64,000 bases of DNA from Sarcocystis neurona (lineage: Eukaryota > Apicomplexa > Conoidasida > Eucoccidiorida > Sarcocystidae). The notes beneath the pieces were generated by a model that made no database searches, was not told the DNA's origin, and worked only from the letters and a program-made list of their open reading frames with translations. A program made the translations under genes and the position numbers. Below, in pieces: positions 37,101 to 49,300 of this stretch; position 1 is the stretch's first letter, and each line of letters opens with the position of its first letter. The DNA is taken from the NCBI GenBank assembly GCA_000727475.1, contig KL647293.1, forward strand, positions 2,678,588 through 2,742,587. The letters are read 5' to 3'.

Positions 37101-40028
37101 TCTGTTCGATGTCTACACGTGCACGTATGCCTGCGGGGTCGGCCGGTATTTAACTCTAACCCCCCGCGCCGAAGGGAATACTTGTGTATATATATACACG
37201 TAAATGTATATAAGCTTTTGTCAGCTACGTTTTGAACAGATCCGGCTCCGTGGCAGGTGAACTCGGTTGACTCACAGGCATTGACATTACCCTTCGAGCA
37301 CTTCGTCGTGATCGTCAGTGCGGGCGCAGTTCTTCTTCACAAGCCCACCAGACAGTAGTGGGGCGTACCGTGACATGTACCAGTAAACGCTTATCAGCAG
37401 ATGTTATTTGGCGCCCTCTTGCCTTGACGTAGGCACTAGACACCAAAGCATCGGTGTCTCGTGCTTCCATTGCCGCGCGGGCGCAGAACTGCCTTCTGTG
37501 CTGCGATGGCACTCACGTTTACGACTTGTCAGACGCACAAGGGCCGCCCACCGCGTCGTTTACGTACTGACAATCACTTTTCCACGCATCTGCACTAGCG
37601 TCTGCGCTATTATCTATGGTGGGGTGCAGATATATATATATATATATATGTGTACGTACATGTCTGCGATGTCATTTGTCTCGTTCTTTCCGTACCTGGT
37701 CTCCGCCCCCTGTGTAGTGGCCCCCTGTAGACGTGGGCAACCGCGACAACGTAGAAGCGGTAATTTCATGAAGAATATGTGCTGCTTATATTCTTCTTGA
37801 CTAGTGTTCTTTCATGCGATGAGCAACGATGCCCGTGATTTTTGACTTCCGAGTATAGCAAATATATCACACGTTCGTGTTTACTTGTATTTGTGCATAC
37901 ACGTCGAACGTCGTAACAACCCGAGTGGTGTACCTGGCAGCTGTAGTGAATCTGACTGGTCTTTTCCGTCTTGCCGTACACCATTTTTCTTATTACAGTG
38001 TAGACATGCGCTTTGCTTTCAGACTGGGTTTACGCTGAAGCCCTCAACTCAGATTTTGACCCGACGCTCTTGTTGGCGCCTGAGGATGTTTCTCGGTGCC
38101 ACTTGGCCTCCCCTATCGTACACGCAAAACAAATCGTCACACCTCTGCTTCTAGGGATAGGAGCGAAGGACGAAAGAGTAAGTGTGCACACTTGCGCTAA
38201 TTCTGCACGAGGAGGACGCAAAAACGGTTTTGGATCTATGCGGTATCTGTAGAAGTTGCCCGAGCAGCCCGTATGGATGCAGCAGATTTTCACGTGCGAC
38301 TTGCCAGCGGTAGAGCCATCACACAGGGTTGCAGACCTCGCGCTCGCGTTTGTAGCTTCCGTAATGCGGAGATCTTTTCTGTCAGGGTACTCCTTAGAAT
38401 GTTTTGCTGCCCACGAGCTTCGATAATAGAGGCGAATACAATGCAGCTTTGGTCAGTGTGACACGTAGGATTTGCGGTTGTTTATTATCGCCTAGCACCA
38501 GGCTGTTGGTAGTGCAGTGCTGATAGTCCACGAAAAACGGTCCCACCACTGCTGAACGATGATGACTCTGTAGTAACTCGCCCCGCAAGTACAGTTAGTG
38601 ATACCCGTTGTACTGCTCCCGTACTGCTTCCAGTCATGGAAGGTGAAGAGAAACGTGTAGTGGGCAATGTGTTTTCAGTACGACTGGGAAGCACCTGGGC
38701 AGCGTGGGAGCCAAGCGGTGGTGAACCGTGTCACGGCCAATTGAGGTGTAGAACGTTGTAGACACAGAGTGCTGAGACGAAGGGGTTTAGTGAGTAGAGC
38801 GGCTGTACGTGGGATGAACGTTCGGGTGGTCTGGCGTACACTCAGGTATGCGATTCTGTCGTATTTGTACCAGGTGGTGATAGGGAGGAGGTTACCTCCA
38901 ATTGGGAGTCACGCGATTTTAGTAGACCTTGATATACCATCTAGCGCTGCTCGGTCCAGCTGTGTTCCACGAACTGCTGTGCTGTTGGTAATGTGGGAGT
39001 TGCTGCTGATCGTGTTGTTTTCCGCCTTTCCCATGCGTCAAATTTCTCTGAAGCTGACTGTCGTAGATTGCCAGCTCCGTGCTCCGATTTCTTTGATGCC
39101 GGTGTGGTCAATTCAGGTGCCGCCATCTCAAGGTATTGCCTTTTATAAAACTTTGAAGGCCTTAGGTAAGTGGTGACTGAAAATGTTCCATTTGTCGCCG
39201 GACGACGGTGGCCTTAAATAGTCGTAGACACGATCATCGAAACGCGCGCAGAAGTGGGGCCAGAAACCGTTCTGTTGCATCACGGCAGGGATGCGACTTA
39301 CTATTACTGATAAGAGTCGTGCCCTCCGCACTCACTTGAGGGGCATTTAGAGGCACATGCGTCCATAACGGCGAACTGCAGTGTTCATGCAGTGTAATGC
39401 CCCACGTGGCCGTCAGAGAATTAGCCTTTGTAGAGTGTCTCCGTGTGCAAGGATGACGGCTTCCTGCGCTGGCGTGCGACCGTAACTCCTGTGCGCATAC
39501 CCAATACCGTACTCTGGCGAGCAGCAGCTGAACAAATACTTGCACGCGTAGATTCGTGGTACACCCTAGTGTGAAATATCTACATGCGCACTGAACGCAG
39601 ACCGTGGTTCACTTGAACTGAACTGGCTGTACAGTTCCACGGTGCGACTTCGTCCGTAAGTACTGCTCAGCAAGCACGGCTGCTGATTCGTTTTCTTGAG
39701 TGGTCAACGTGGGAGGCCCGCAACTGCAATATTGCCGGTTTTTCTGTGCTGCTGCTGTCGACGGTGGAAGCTTGTGCCTATCGCAGAAACGGGCCTTCCC
39801 TGTATGTACATATATATATCTGACCGCAGGATTTCCCGCTGTGAACGTATACACAGTACATGCGTTGCGCAGCCGAGTGGGTATGTGTTTCCCTCAGGGC
39901 GGCGTGCTCGATTGCTGCGGTACCCTGAGGCCGATCACCGCATCCACCAGCCGGATTACGCCGAGGACTTCTGGCTCAACACGGGCGCGTGGTTCATATA
40001 CTACGGTGGAGAACCGGATAAACACTAG
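16524..40028 (+). CDS. APEH: Acylaminoacyl-peptidase (acyl-peptide hydrolase), 17 exons, complete
   Basis: A prolyl-oligopeptidase family (S9C) serine peptidase that removes N-acylated amino acids from the ends of blocked peptides, normally in the cytosol. Seventeen exons join in frame with GT..AG introns: 16524-16694, 18210-18324, 19062-19320, 21219-21468, 21882-21986, 22351-22393, 24107-24243, 26507-26789, 28405-28676, 30184-30397, 31877-31948, 32856-32916, 35069-35153, 36047-36128, 38023-38177, 39117-39165, 39898-40028. The total is 2,484 nt, 827 residues plus TAG, against 732 in the human enzyme. The catalytic triad by alignment is Ser677 (GGSHGG), Asp766 (GAKDERV) and His798 (EADHR); Asp-to-His spacing is 32, the same as in human. 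The start ATG has A at -3 and G at +4 and follows an in-frame TAG 24 nt upstream. There is no signal peptide. Exon ends were set by splice consensus, phase and remembered family alignment; the weakest are the 43-nt exon 6 and the acceptor of exon 9. Confidence 0.95.
20540..20585. repeat. TA-rich simple repeat in APEH intron 3
   Basis: A short island of TATGTGGATATATATAAATATATATG-type sequence, one of many TA/TG microsatellites placed singly in the introns of this gene. Confidence 0.8.
24786..25207. repeat. Dispersed direct duplication inside APEH intron 7
   Basis: A block of about 56 bp beginning CTGTTGCTGTCGACTTCTGT and ending GTGAGATAGTTTTTTG occurs at 24,786 and again at 25,152 with no difference I can see, 366 bp apart. 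The sequence between the copies is GC-rich with CTG/CAG runs. The near identity implies a recent duplication or an ongoing conversion event. Confidence 0.9.
27583..27616. repeat. Perfect 34-bp palindrome in APEH intron 8
   Basis: CACGAATATAATATATA is followed immediately by its exact reverse complement, giving a loop-free 34-bp palindrome with an AT-rich centre. It lies inside the intron between exons 8 and 9. Confidence 0.95.
27826..27845. repeat. (TA)n microsatellite in APEH intron 8
   Basis: Uninterrupted alternating TA of about 18 bp, 200 bp downstream of the 34-bp palindrome. Confidence 0.9.
30488..31170. mobile_element. Foldback / MITE-like inverted-repeat element in APEH intron 10
   Basis: Two arms of about 165 bp face each other: 30,488-30,650 and 31,003-31,170. 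Read as reverse complement, the right arm follows the left one unit by unit: a TG run, GTTTGTACATAC, CATATAC, TGTGTACATAT, a (TA)n tract, then GCACGCGTGTT, CTGTGGCGAC, TGTGC and ACGGCC. Identity is high in the GC-rich inner part and looser in the simple-sequence part. The spacer of about 350 bp has no open frame that I would call a protein. I see no obvious target-site duplication because both outer ends run into TG/CA microsatellite. It could be a foldback transposon, a MITE-like remnant, or an inverted duplication of a microsatellite-bearing segment. Confidence 0.7.
31138..31192. repeat. (CA)n microsatellite at the outer edge of the foldback element
   Basis: About 24 nearly perfect CA units. 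It mirrors the (TG)n run at the outer edge of the left arm, so it marks either the boundary of the inverted repeat or expansion after duplication. Confidence 0.95.
36606..36622. repeat. (TA)n microsatellite in APEH intron 14
   Basis: A short perfect alternating TA tract preceded by ACACGTGTGCACATG, the same TG/TA style as in the other introns. Confidence 0.9.
37630..37650. repeat. (TA)n microsatellite in APEH intron 14
   Basis: About 20 bp of alternating TA followed by TGTGTACGTACATG, 1 kb downstream of the previous tract in the same intron. Confidence 0.9.
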
Positions 40029-43017
40029 GGGTACATATACTTTTAAGCGTACGAATGTTTGTCGGCAAGAAGACGCAAGGAGCAAGAGTGGTTTTTTCAA
40101 GATTATTCTAGTGCGCTTTTGACGGCGTTGATACCTTCGACCCCAGGAAGGGGAAAAACACCAGTTCACAGAGACTGGTAGGAAATAAATACGTCGCGAC
40201 GGATCTGATGACAAAAATGACCGAGAGCAGTACCGTGATGCATGTTCCTTGCCGTCTAGTCCACACCTCAAGGGTACCGGCACCCTTTTCATTCTTGCTC
40301 TTTCTCACTGGGAAATCATGAAGATGCGACAGGGCTACTATTGTGGCGTTGAGTGTCCAGCGGGTTAGGATGGCTTACTGGATGGGAGGTCATGTCGTCT
40401 TTCGAAGAGCTCGGACAACCACAGGTTGCTTCAAAGCGGAACATTTGCGCTACTTGTAGCCCACATACAAAAAGCTCTTGGTTGCCGCCCAAGCCTTCGA
40501 TCATCTTCCACACTTGGTTTATACTTTCTCCCTGCACGGCTTTTCGGTTGTCCGAACCCCGATTGCAGTACAGTACGAAAGTGAGACTGAAACTGAAGCC
40601 ATCCGCTGCCTCCGCACTTACTAAGGATACATTACATCTTTCTTCGGTGGACACTTGCATATCTAAAGGTATAGTAACGAGACGACAGACGTCCCAGCTT
40701 CCTTGTTTTGGGAGAGCTGTTCAGAGCTTTACCAGCGAAGTGCCGTCCGGTAATGTGTAACGGACAGCCTTCGCGTCTTCGTAGTCAAACCTCGTAGTCA
40801 GCAGACTTGCAACCTTTACTGCAGGTCAGAAATTATTACTGAAGGCTTCCGACTTTCCCGCAGTGAGAGGGGAGTGATTTGAGAAGAGGGCGCTCTCACT
40901 TGTGCAGGTCGGGCAGCCATGCAGCTATTCTTACGGTCGTGTCAACGGTGTCGTCCCCTCATTTTCCGTTAGAATCTATCGTCGTTTAGTTGCGTGTGTC
41001 AATTCCCGACATCGGTTCACCGGTAAGAACACCACCACAGCTCTACACGGGGTGAGAGACGGCATCATACTTTGCAGAGACGATTGATATCCATAGCCCA
41101 TTTGGGGTCAAATAATATTGGAGCAGCCTCCCTACTATGGACATTCAGCTATACACTGGCGTCAAAAATGACCAGAAGGCCTCTACTCATACGCATGAAT
41201 CTCCCAGGAGCCATGTCAATAGTCATGAACCTACACTGTTTCGAAGTGCACCGCGAAACGGGAAAGGTGTGCGGTGCTCCAGCATAAGGCACATGCTTAG
41301 GGGGTATCATAGTTGCTCACGAGAGGAAGCAGGCGTTCCTGTTTTGTGTGGCTGTTCGTGGGAGACACTACAGCGTGTGTCATTCGAAAACTGACGTTAG
41401 ATCTATGCAGGGAGTGCGGCGAGCGAGACCGCCTCCGAGTGGTATCCCTGTGCCGCAAAGGTTTGTCGTTTTTTCCCCGTCACGCGTGCGGTAATTAACT
41501 TGACATCTGGGAAAACAACATCTACGTGTGGTAACTCGAGGAACATTACTGGTAACACAGGTGTTGGGTTGTTCGGCAGCATTCGATACGAACACAGGAA
41601 TAACCGTTGTGACCGTTCGTACGTAACTTTACTGCGATTTCAACGTCTACAGAGTGGGCATTCTACGAAGTTACACTCTGTTCGTGAGCACTCTCCTGGG
41701 ACGAAAGGCTGTTGCTTTTTTTCTTGATGCGATTGCCAATAGACCACAAGCGGCCATACCCATCCCCACACAGGAGCACTGCTCACAGGTGTATACCTTG
41801 GCACAGGTTGCAGTGGACATCACCGGAGTGCCTCACGTCCCCGAGTGAGCGTCGTGGATGTCTTAAAGTCTGCGCAAATCAAGGAAGCAGCCAATAGTTC
41901 CGCGCACTCTGCAGCCTCACTGGTCCTTGTATGTTGTCGGGCACGTGTACACTGTGAAAGGACTGCAGTTTACGCATTATCCAGGAATCAACGCCGGCTA
42001 AATTCTGGCTTCCTGCATCATCATCAGGAAGAGGCTATGCCGTTGCTTTTGAGGCGCCGTGGAAATGTTCAACCAGGCTAAAGAGCTGTTACTAGTGTTC
42101 AGCTTGGCGGACGCGACAAGCGAGGTGCAGGCTGCTTCAAGCCCCGTCAGACGACTTCAGAAGACGTTCTTTTTCAGAATGAGGTTTCCGCTGTCGAAGC
42201 AATGGATTACCAGCTGGTGACAGTCATGAAATGCTTGTTCATAAATGTCCGTTTCACGATGTTGATGTCGTGCACATCGCAAGGGATCAGGCATCGCAAA
42301 GCACCACACTGAATAGAGACGGCCACTCGTGGGAAAAACTCGCACTCGAGACTTTTTTTTCACTGTCCAAAATTTGGCTTTTCTGGGCAAAGTTTTGTTG
42401 CGTCGACCTGCGGCGTGGTATCGATGTACAGGCAGGGATACTGGAACTAGACGCTGATGTTGGAAGTCTGAGTAGTTCCTTCTGCCAGTCGTCCTATCTT
42501 TCTGTATTAGATGTTGCACTTCGTGGAAGCGGGATTCTAACCCGTCGTGAGCTCCTCTTGCAGTAACGGGGAACGCGAATCCTATTTTGACATTTGGCGA
42601 CTGGGCCGAGCGCTGTTGTGAGCGGAAAAGTCGTAACGAGGTCGCGGCAACACCGCTTTCGAAGACAAGATCTGCACATGTAAGAGGTGGTACTTTACTC
42701 GCCTCTTGCACCACACAGGACAGAGCTTTCGACGCATTCCGCCAAGGAATTTCCCGATGCAGGAGAACAAGGCAAACCTGCCGACTCAATGAAATTCACG
42801 GCGTTACGACACCGTGACTACGAAGCACGAGCCTACGCACGTACACGCCTGATACAGAGGAGACGCAGCGAAAAGCGCACTACATGATACTGATACTCCG
42901 AGATACATGCCTTACCGTGCTGCTCTCATCGTCGCACGTGCTGGCCAGGAAGATCCACAACCAGCCTGGCAGCGAAACCCGACAAATAGACTTCAATCGC
43001 CACTCAGACGCCTCCTG

Positions 43018-43162
43018 AGCGTAGCCCGAAGTTGCAGTGGCCTTCAACCTTTGTTCGTAGCTTCTTGTTTAGCATAGCGCTTACCAAGATGATTCTTGAA
43101 CGTAGCCCAAAGTTGCAGTGGCCTTCACTGTTCGTAGCTTCTTGTTTAATGTAGCTTTCACT
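43018..43162. repeat. Two-copy tandem repeat, period about 80 bp
   Basis: The units 43,018-43,086 and 43,098-43,162 share CGTAGCCC(G/A)AAGTTGCAGT, GGCCTTCA and TGTTCGTAGCTTCTTGTTTA. They differ by one short deletion in the second copy and few substitutions. It is intergenic with no coding potential. Confidence 0.9.
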
Positions 43163-45720
43163 CATACCGGATTCTTGTGTCCTTCAGTGAGCGGCGGGTA
43201 ATGTTCTTGCCATGAGTAGGCGGGCACTGAAGTGTTGTACCTTTGCAACTTACGACCCGTGCACGGTCGTACAAGACCAGCATAATGCTAAACAAGTGTT
43301 AGAGCACACGAGGGCGCGGAAGTTTCTGCACCTGTTCCTGCAGCTAGTTTCACTAGTTCGGTGATCGCACGAATCCGACGGAGGAAGCAACCCAGGTCTT
43401 ACGGCGTATTACTGGACGACTGCCTGGTTAAACGAAGAGGATGTGATTTATTTGGGTCTGGCATCTTTGATAGCTGCACTCCACGCGTGCACCCGTCTGA
43501 GTGTTCTACATCTTTCCGTGCACGACCACCCTGAAAGGACTCTCCCTGAGAAAGTTACTCGTGTAAGGTGGGGTTCGTGTCGGATACAGCGCCACGAAGA
43601 ATTTTCCCATCCTTCTCAGCCACGTGTGTCCGCCCATGGAGGCTTGCAAACACTCATCGGGGCTCCAACCAGACCGATATCCCAGGCTGCATGACAATGT
43701 TTCACGTTGAGGCACCATATGTGAGCATATCTTTCCTTCTGTCTTCGTCCCTAGGACGCTCTTACGGTGAACAGCTCCGCGAAACAGGGTACACTTGCCG
43801 AGAACATGCAGACAAGGCTCCTTCCTAGTAGGTAGGCAAGCGTACGGACGCGATGTATCTCCAAACAGGCACAAAATTTTCCACCGGTGTACCACGTACC
43901 GACTTCTCTCAGTGTTCTGCTCGTTAAGCGGCTACAACCGTCTAAGAGCATTAGAATCGTAGAGGCTCGGCAATATTTTGGGCGGGGGATTGCGAGAATT
44001 AATGCTGCGACTGAATGTATTTTCGAAAATCCACTTTTTTGGAAATGGCGGAGCGAGACGGAAGTGTTGTTGACACTGTTGCAAGCGCGTCGAACACTTT
44101 TTTTGTTACAGGTGGTTCCGCATTCAGGAGAAGTCAAAGCTTGTGTGCTCCTTGCGGCATACTGTGTACCACGGTGTCTCCTGCGGTGCTTTTGACTCAA
44201 CGTTGTCTTCCTGGAACAGTTGGATGCCACCCCGCCGTCAGCGTGTACGTAGTCGGCGTTTGCCGTTCAGTGATATCGTCGCGCATTTGAAAGCTAGGTT
44301 CTCCGTGGCATCAAGCATCACTACTGGTGAGAGCTGCCGAATGCGTGAGACAAGTCGTCTTGTTTACAGCCTCCCAAGTGAAAAAAAACGAGGTAAACCG
44401 ACCTAGCAAGACCGTCAGCGTTGTATTCAGTAGTATCGCTGTGTGCTTCGCGCACATCTTGCTGAGACGTACTTTTTTCCAACAGCACGAGTTGTCGGTG
44501 AGATCTGCATTTACCAGCTGCAATTTTGATGGGCCGCATCGACAGTAGGCAGTTGTCCAAGACTGTTCCCCCTTTCGCACCACAAGGACGTGGAATTTGA
44601 GACGGCAGCGAAAGAAAGATCTCTCCCGGTCGCAGGAACAAAGGGGCTCAAAAACTGGAGGAAGGGTGAGAAAATATTTTCGTCAAGAATTCCTCGGTAT
44701 AGAGTGCAGGCAAGAAAGAAGACCCTTGACCGAAGGCGACAACAGCGAGTTGCGCTGTTGCGCAGCGTCGACACAACAGGCTCAGGGGGTCGCGACGCGA
44801 CCACACGATCGCTGACGGTAGTACTAAGGCAGCTGCTCTTGTAGTGGGGCAGCCACTGGTTCTTTGAAGCGGCCCGCGTGTGCTCCATCACTTTGTGTGC
44901 GGGTACAAAATGAGGGTATGTAAGCTGGCTGTTAGTAACTCATTGTGCACTGGTTGCTGGACTGCGCCAAATGCAGGACGGAGCGGTGCACAACCGCACA
45001 TCACTTCGTATCAAATGTGCTGTCGACTTTGTTCGCAACCAGCCGACAGCGTACGTGCTTGCCATGCTCAGCACGACTTGACTTCCGAAGGATACACGAA
45101 AATCTGGTGAACTTCGTGTCCAAAGCGTCGTGCGTAATCAACAGCGCACAAAATCACTGTGGACAGCCGAAACGTGCCTGTCAGTGTTCAGGATGCAACA
45201 TTCGTGTACCCGCCGCCTTTGCGCAGTGCATCTTCCAGCGAATATCGCCCTTTCTTTATGCCCTCAGCTTGCAGGTACAGAACGATATAGCCTCTCTGCA
45301 CTCCACGCACAACTTCGGAGTTCACGCTACGCACGTGCAGGTGTCGATATCATTCTTCTCAGCCACACAACTATTAGCTATGCGCACCGCAGAATGAGAA
45401 AAAGTGGCGGGTTACAGCGTCCACGCTTCCTCTAGAATATCACGGTTCCCCGCGTAAGACGCAGTTCTGCTGTGGGCACTTTTGACATTCTGTTACAAAG
45501 TGTAACTGTACGCGGCACTCTGTAACATCGTCTCCTGAGCTGTTGAACTCGATGATACAAGGCAGCGGTCACAAAGTGTATCAGCAGCGCAGAAACCTAT
45601 GTCATTCGCGTTTGTGTACCCGTTCCATGCTACCTAGACCGACGGTCTCCAGTAGATTCGCATAGTGTTTTACGCGTTAGAATTTTAAAAGCTTCCAATT
45701 CACAGGACATTTGGTACAAT

Positions 45721-45780
45721 GATTATTCAGATATGTTCAGGTTCAACCTGAACCACAGGCGATCCAGAAATAGAATAATC
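45721..45780. repeat. Nested palindromes (potential hairpin)
   Basis: GATTATTC at 45,721-45,728 is mirrored by GAATAATC at 45,773-45,780. Inside lies a 17-nt near-perfect palindrome, TTCAGGTTCAACCTGAA (45,736-45,752). It sits about 600 bp upstream of the dynein gene start. It could be a protein-binding site or a relic of a small inverted-repeat element, or chance. Confidence 0.6.
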
Positions 45781-46392
45781 ACGTTTGTGTATCATGGACT
45801 CTCTTCAAAGTGTAACTCCTGTTTAGGTGCGTATATTACACGCGTGAGGGGTCAGCGGTCTCCACTTTAGCCCCTAATGACTTGTCTTTCTCCGCTTCCC
45901 CCCCTCTCACTGCTACGTCGACAACACACGTTCGCTTATACTGTTTCCTTCACCAGACTCTGTTGATTTCAGTGTGTCCCTTCAGAGGTCACGAAATTGA
46001 CTTGCTGTAGAAAACGCGCCCAGCTCGATCTGAGTTTCACCTGCGTTAATGCACCCCATGTTAGCCTACTTTCCATCCATCCACGGTCACCGTTACTCTT
46101 GTTCTCAAGGGTGTTACTTTACCTTCAGTATATGTGAATATATTGGCCGTGTCTTGGCTTCTCTTTTGCTTACGCAAGTAAATCCTGTTACACGTACTAC
46201 AGCTGCTGTTACGTTGCCCACTCGTTCGTGGTCGTGGTCTACTTCGGGTAGACACACGCTGAATGGGACAGATGCTCATGTCGCATTCGTGGCGGCCGTA
46301 GCTGCACGTTTCCCTGGGTGCCTGCCGCCACAGGCAACGTAGGTTCTGCAGACACAGGCACATTATCACGATGACGTTGGCTGTCACACAGA

Positions 46393-49300
46393 ATGGCGAA
46401 CGCTGGTGAGGAGTACGCACCTACTCCCCCTCGGACAGATGTAGCACACGCTACAGCGACGGAGGACCTACGTGGTCAGGAAGAAGCCCTTCCAGGTGAC
46501 TTGAAAGCAAGTGAGACGGTGGATTCTCCTGAAGTAGTTACAAATGGAGAAGCGCAATCGCCCGACGCGCAAGCAACTGAGCGGGAAGCCGCACACAGCG
46601 GTGGTCACAGAGATGCAAACGCTGAAGGGGTCTGTGTAGAATTGTTTCAGACTCATGCAGAAGCTGTGGAAAGTGAAGATCCGGGAAACATCCTGACTGA
46701 AACCTCCGCAGTGAGCAGGAGTGATTCCGAAGAGGATGTTGAAGTCGGTGACGCACTTGTTGGTTCTGAGGGCGCCCTTGTTCCGCCACCGAGTTTGCCT
46801 GAAGCCGAAATTTTGAGGAGGTGGGACTCGCCACGTGCGTACTGCAGCGTATGGTTAGAACTCAATAGAATGGCAAGTGTTCAGATTGCTGGGTCATGCG
46901 GGCCACGCGCACCATTTATACGTCGCAGAGATGTTGCACTTCGCAGGATGGATACAATCCTTCTACCTGACCAAGCTGGCGTAGGTGGCTTTTCAGTAAG
47001 GAAGTCCAATTTGAGAAGGATGAGACTTCTCGACGCTGAAGCGCCTGGACCTGACAATTTCCTGCCGTACCAACACTACTCCAGGAGTGACGTACTGCAA
47101 GAAATACAGAAGTTGGGAAAGGATTCGGACTGGACTGAACACAAGACGGTTCTTCGTGTAAGCCTCGGCTCGCGTGGTCATGCGCACACTGTTGCTGTCT
47201 GAGAGTTGAACACCTACATAGTGTCATCCACCTTTGTGAGTGGAGCACCACCACAAGGGCCTATGGAAATTCTGAAATATTTAATGTGGCCGGTTTGTGA
47301 TGCACTTGCGTTCACCTCAAACCACTTACGCCGTGACGCAGTGCAAGACAGACACCCTCGGTATGTGGAGCCACCTCCGCGAACGTCCCTCTTTTGTGTG
47401 CCATGTAGCAACGAGCGTGCTGTTGCGATTACTCGCTTGTGGACGCCTCCTCGCAATGCTTCCTTGCGGATACTGACTGGCCATGCAGGCATGTCCCCTA
47501 GATGATATTTTGCTCATTCGCGACGTCGGAGCTCTTTATGGCAGCAATTACGCGTGGGTTTTCAGCGAAATTGCCTACGAAAGCACAAAGATGGTGGGTA
47601 TTCTGCGTTCGACTTTCGAGTGAAGGCTAAAAGCTAAAATACGCACTTTTCGGCAGTCCCACGGACTACACTACAAAAGTTTATATTTCTCCTGTCTTTC
47701 AGTAGCGAAAACACCACCGACGATCACGCAGTAAAGACAGGAAACGGTGAAATGTTCCCCTACCACTCCTGCAGAAGCGTGGCCCCGTAACCGGCTGTCA
47801 AGTGGTTAACAAACGACATCCACTGCGCTAACCGCATGTCCAAGACAAAATCCTGCATATCCACACACTGCCTCGCGTCCGTCGGCGATCCAAAAGTGTC
47901 CTACGAACGGGTCGCATTGTAAAATTTGCTTGCGGTACGCGCCCTCCTGCACACAGCACATTGAAGAACTGCGTCAGAAAGTGATTCGCGAACACCTCCG
48001 CCGTATTGCCAAAGAGGACCGGAAACGACAGCGGAAACAACGACTGCTTGAACGTCAAAATGTGCCAGCGATGTGCTTCTTTCCGAAAAAGTGGACGTCA
48101 GAGACGGAGGCAACCACCCACGCACAAATTAAGCAGCTCTCCCTTCAGACGCGGAGACCTCTCGTAACACGAATAATCTCGAAGGACCACAGGTTTCTCA
48201 AGCAGCCCCACAAATTCCAACTCTTTTCCGACAAAGTGCATTCTCAGAGGCCACAGAAGGTTAGCCTGGCTGGTCTGTCAGCAGGTGCTGCACGGCGAAG
48301 AACTAAATCTACTCTTTTACTACTGCCTACGTGTACTCGTGTAGACGACTCACCTCAGTGCCCCTCACGAGGCCGCAAAAAGCATTTATTGTGGCTTATT
48401 TCCTGCAGTGTTCTTTCTACAGAGCAACGTGTTCGTCCCTCTGAAAAAAGAAGTTGACTTAGCTGTACAAGCAGTCACGTCTGTCGAAAACGCTGAGGCC
48501 CAAACGATTCTCTGCATCCCCAAGAACGCCTGTACCCAGCATGACGACAGCGAAATGTGGGTAAGAATGACGTGTGCGAGCCGGTGTAAGTGGAACCACA
48601 GTCTCGCCGCAGTGCAGGTTCCCAGCGAAGTGGATGTAGAGATCAGCTGCGTGACTTGGATTAGGTCAAACGCAAGTTTGGACGCAGCGCTGCCTCAAGC
48701 GGGGACACCTTGACAGCGAGTTGTGGGGTAGGGTCCTTGCATGATTCGGACAGCGGTATTGGCGCAGCGCAGCCTTGAGGTAGGTACTTTTTGTGACACT
48801 CTCTCGTGTTTGTGCAACGCAGCGGTGTATTGCAGACAGCGAGTTGTGCGCCGCGATTGTCTGCGCGTTTCGCGACAATTCGAGATCAACGGAAGGTGCG
48901 TGTTAGACTGATCCCTGCGTCTGCTGTAGGCACAGCGAACCTTTGTCGAGCAGGAAAGTAAAGCCTTTTCAGAGTTTTTCTCCCGTGTCGAAGGACTGTA
49001 AGTCACCTCAAAGAAATTCATGTAAGACGGTCTGTACTTACGGCGAGAACGACGGTGAAGCGGTGTGGAAGCAGGAATGTAAACCTGCTATCGAACTCCA
49101 TTCATGCGGACGGCGGTAGCGTTCTGCTTGCTTGTGACTTCAACACATCTGCAGCGGTACCTTACAGAGGTGGAGAACGAAGTGATCGCAGAGAAGGTGC
49201 CTCACGCGAAGGGGCCGGCAGCTCTGTGGCATGATTCGCGCCCCCATCTGTTCCAAGCTTTCGTAGGGGAAACTTGCGCAAGTTTGCTTCTGTATGTTTA

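Larger units (their letters stand above)
30184..40028 (+). other. APEH: APEH exons 10-17: alpha/beta-hydrolase catalytic domain
   Basis: Residues 546-827. Exon 10 carries HGGPHS (His595-Ser600), which shapes the oxyanion hole. Exon 11 has VNYRGSLGFG and exon 12 GKQDVVDV. Exon 13 has the nucleophile elbow GGSHGG, with the Ser codon at 35,115-35,117. Exon 14 has ATRNPVTN and SDIP. Exon 15 has the acid Asp766, and exon 17 the catalytic His798. All residues expected of an active enzyme are present and no stop or frameshift interrupts the domain. Phases after exons 10-16 are 1,1,2,0,1,0,1. The exons are 49-214 nt and most are separated by 0.9-2.1 kb. Confidence 0.95.
40029..46392. other. Intergenic region between APEH and the dynein intermediate chain gene
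   Basis: About 6.4 kb following the APEH stop and preceding the next start codon. It should hold the APEH 3' UTR and polyadenylation site and the promoter and 5' UTR of the dynein gene; I cannot place these. A reverse-strand open frame of 210 codons (42,157-42,789) has no recognisable motif, and its composition does not stand out. A tandem duplication at 43,018 and a small hairpin at 45,721 are listed separately. Otherwise I see nothing. Confidence 0.55.

Noticed and set aside
40353..40760. 135-codon forward frame just after APEH, with an overlapping reverse frame
   Set aside because: It lies where the APEH 3' UTR should be and shows no family resemblance.
42157..42789. 210-codon reverse open frame
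   Set aside because: No motif, no recognisable similarity, and about the length expected once by chance in a window this size.
48561..48713. Continuation of WDR63-like exon 4 to a stop at 48,713, with a 57-nt putative intron
   Set aside because: IPKNACTQ in exon 4 already matches the family; the following residues do not, and joining from donor GTAAGA at 48,561 to 49,155 fits both phase and length better.
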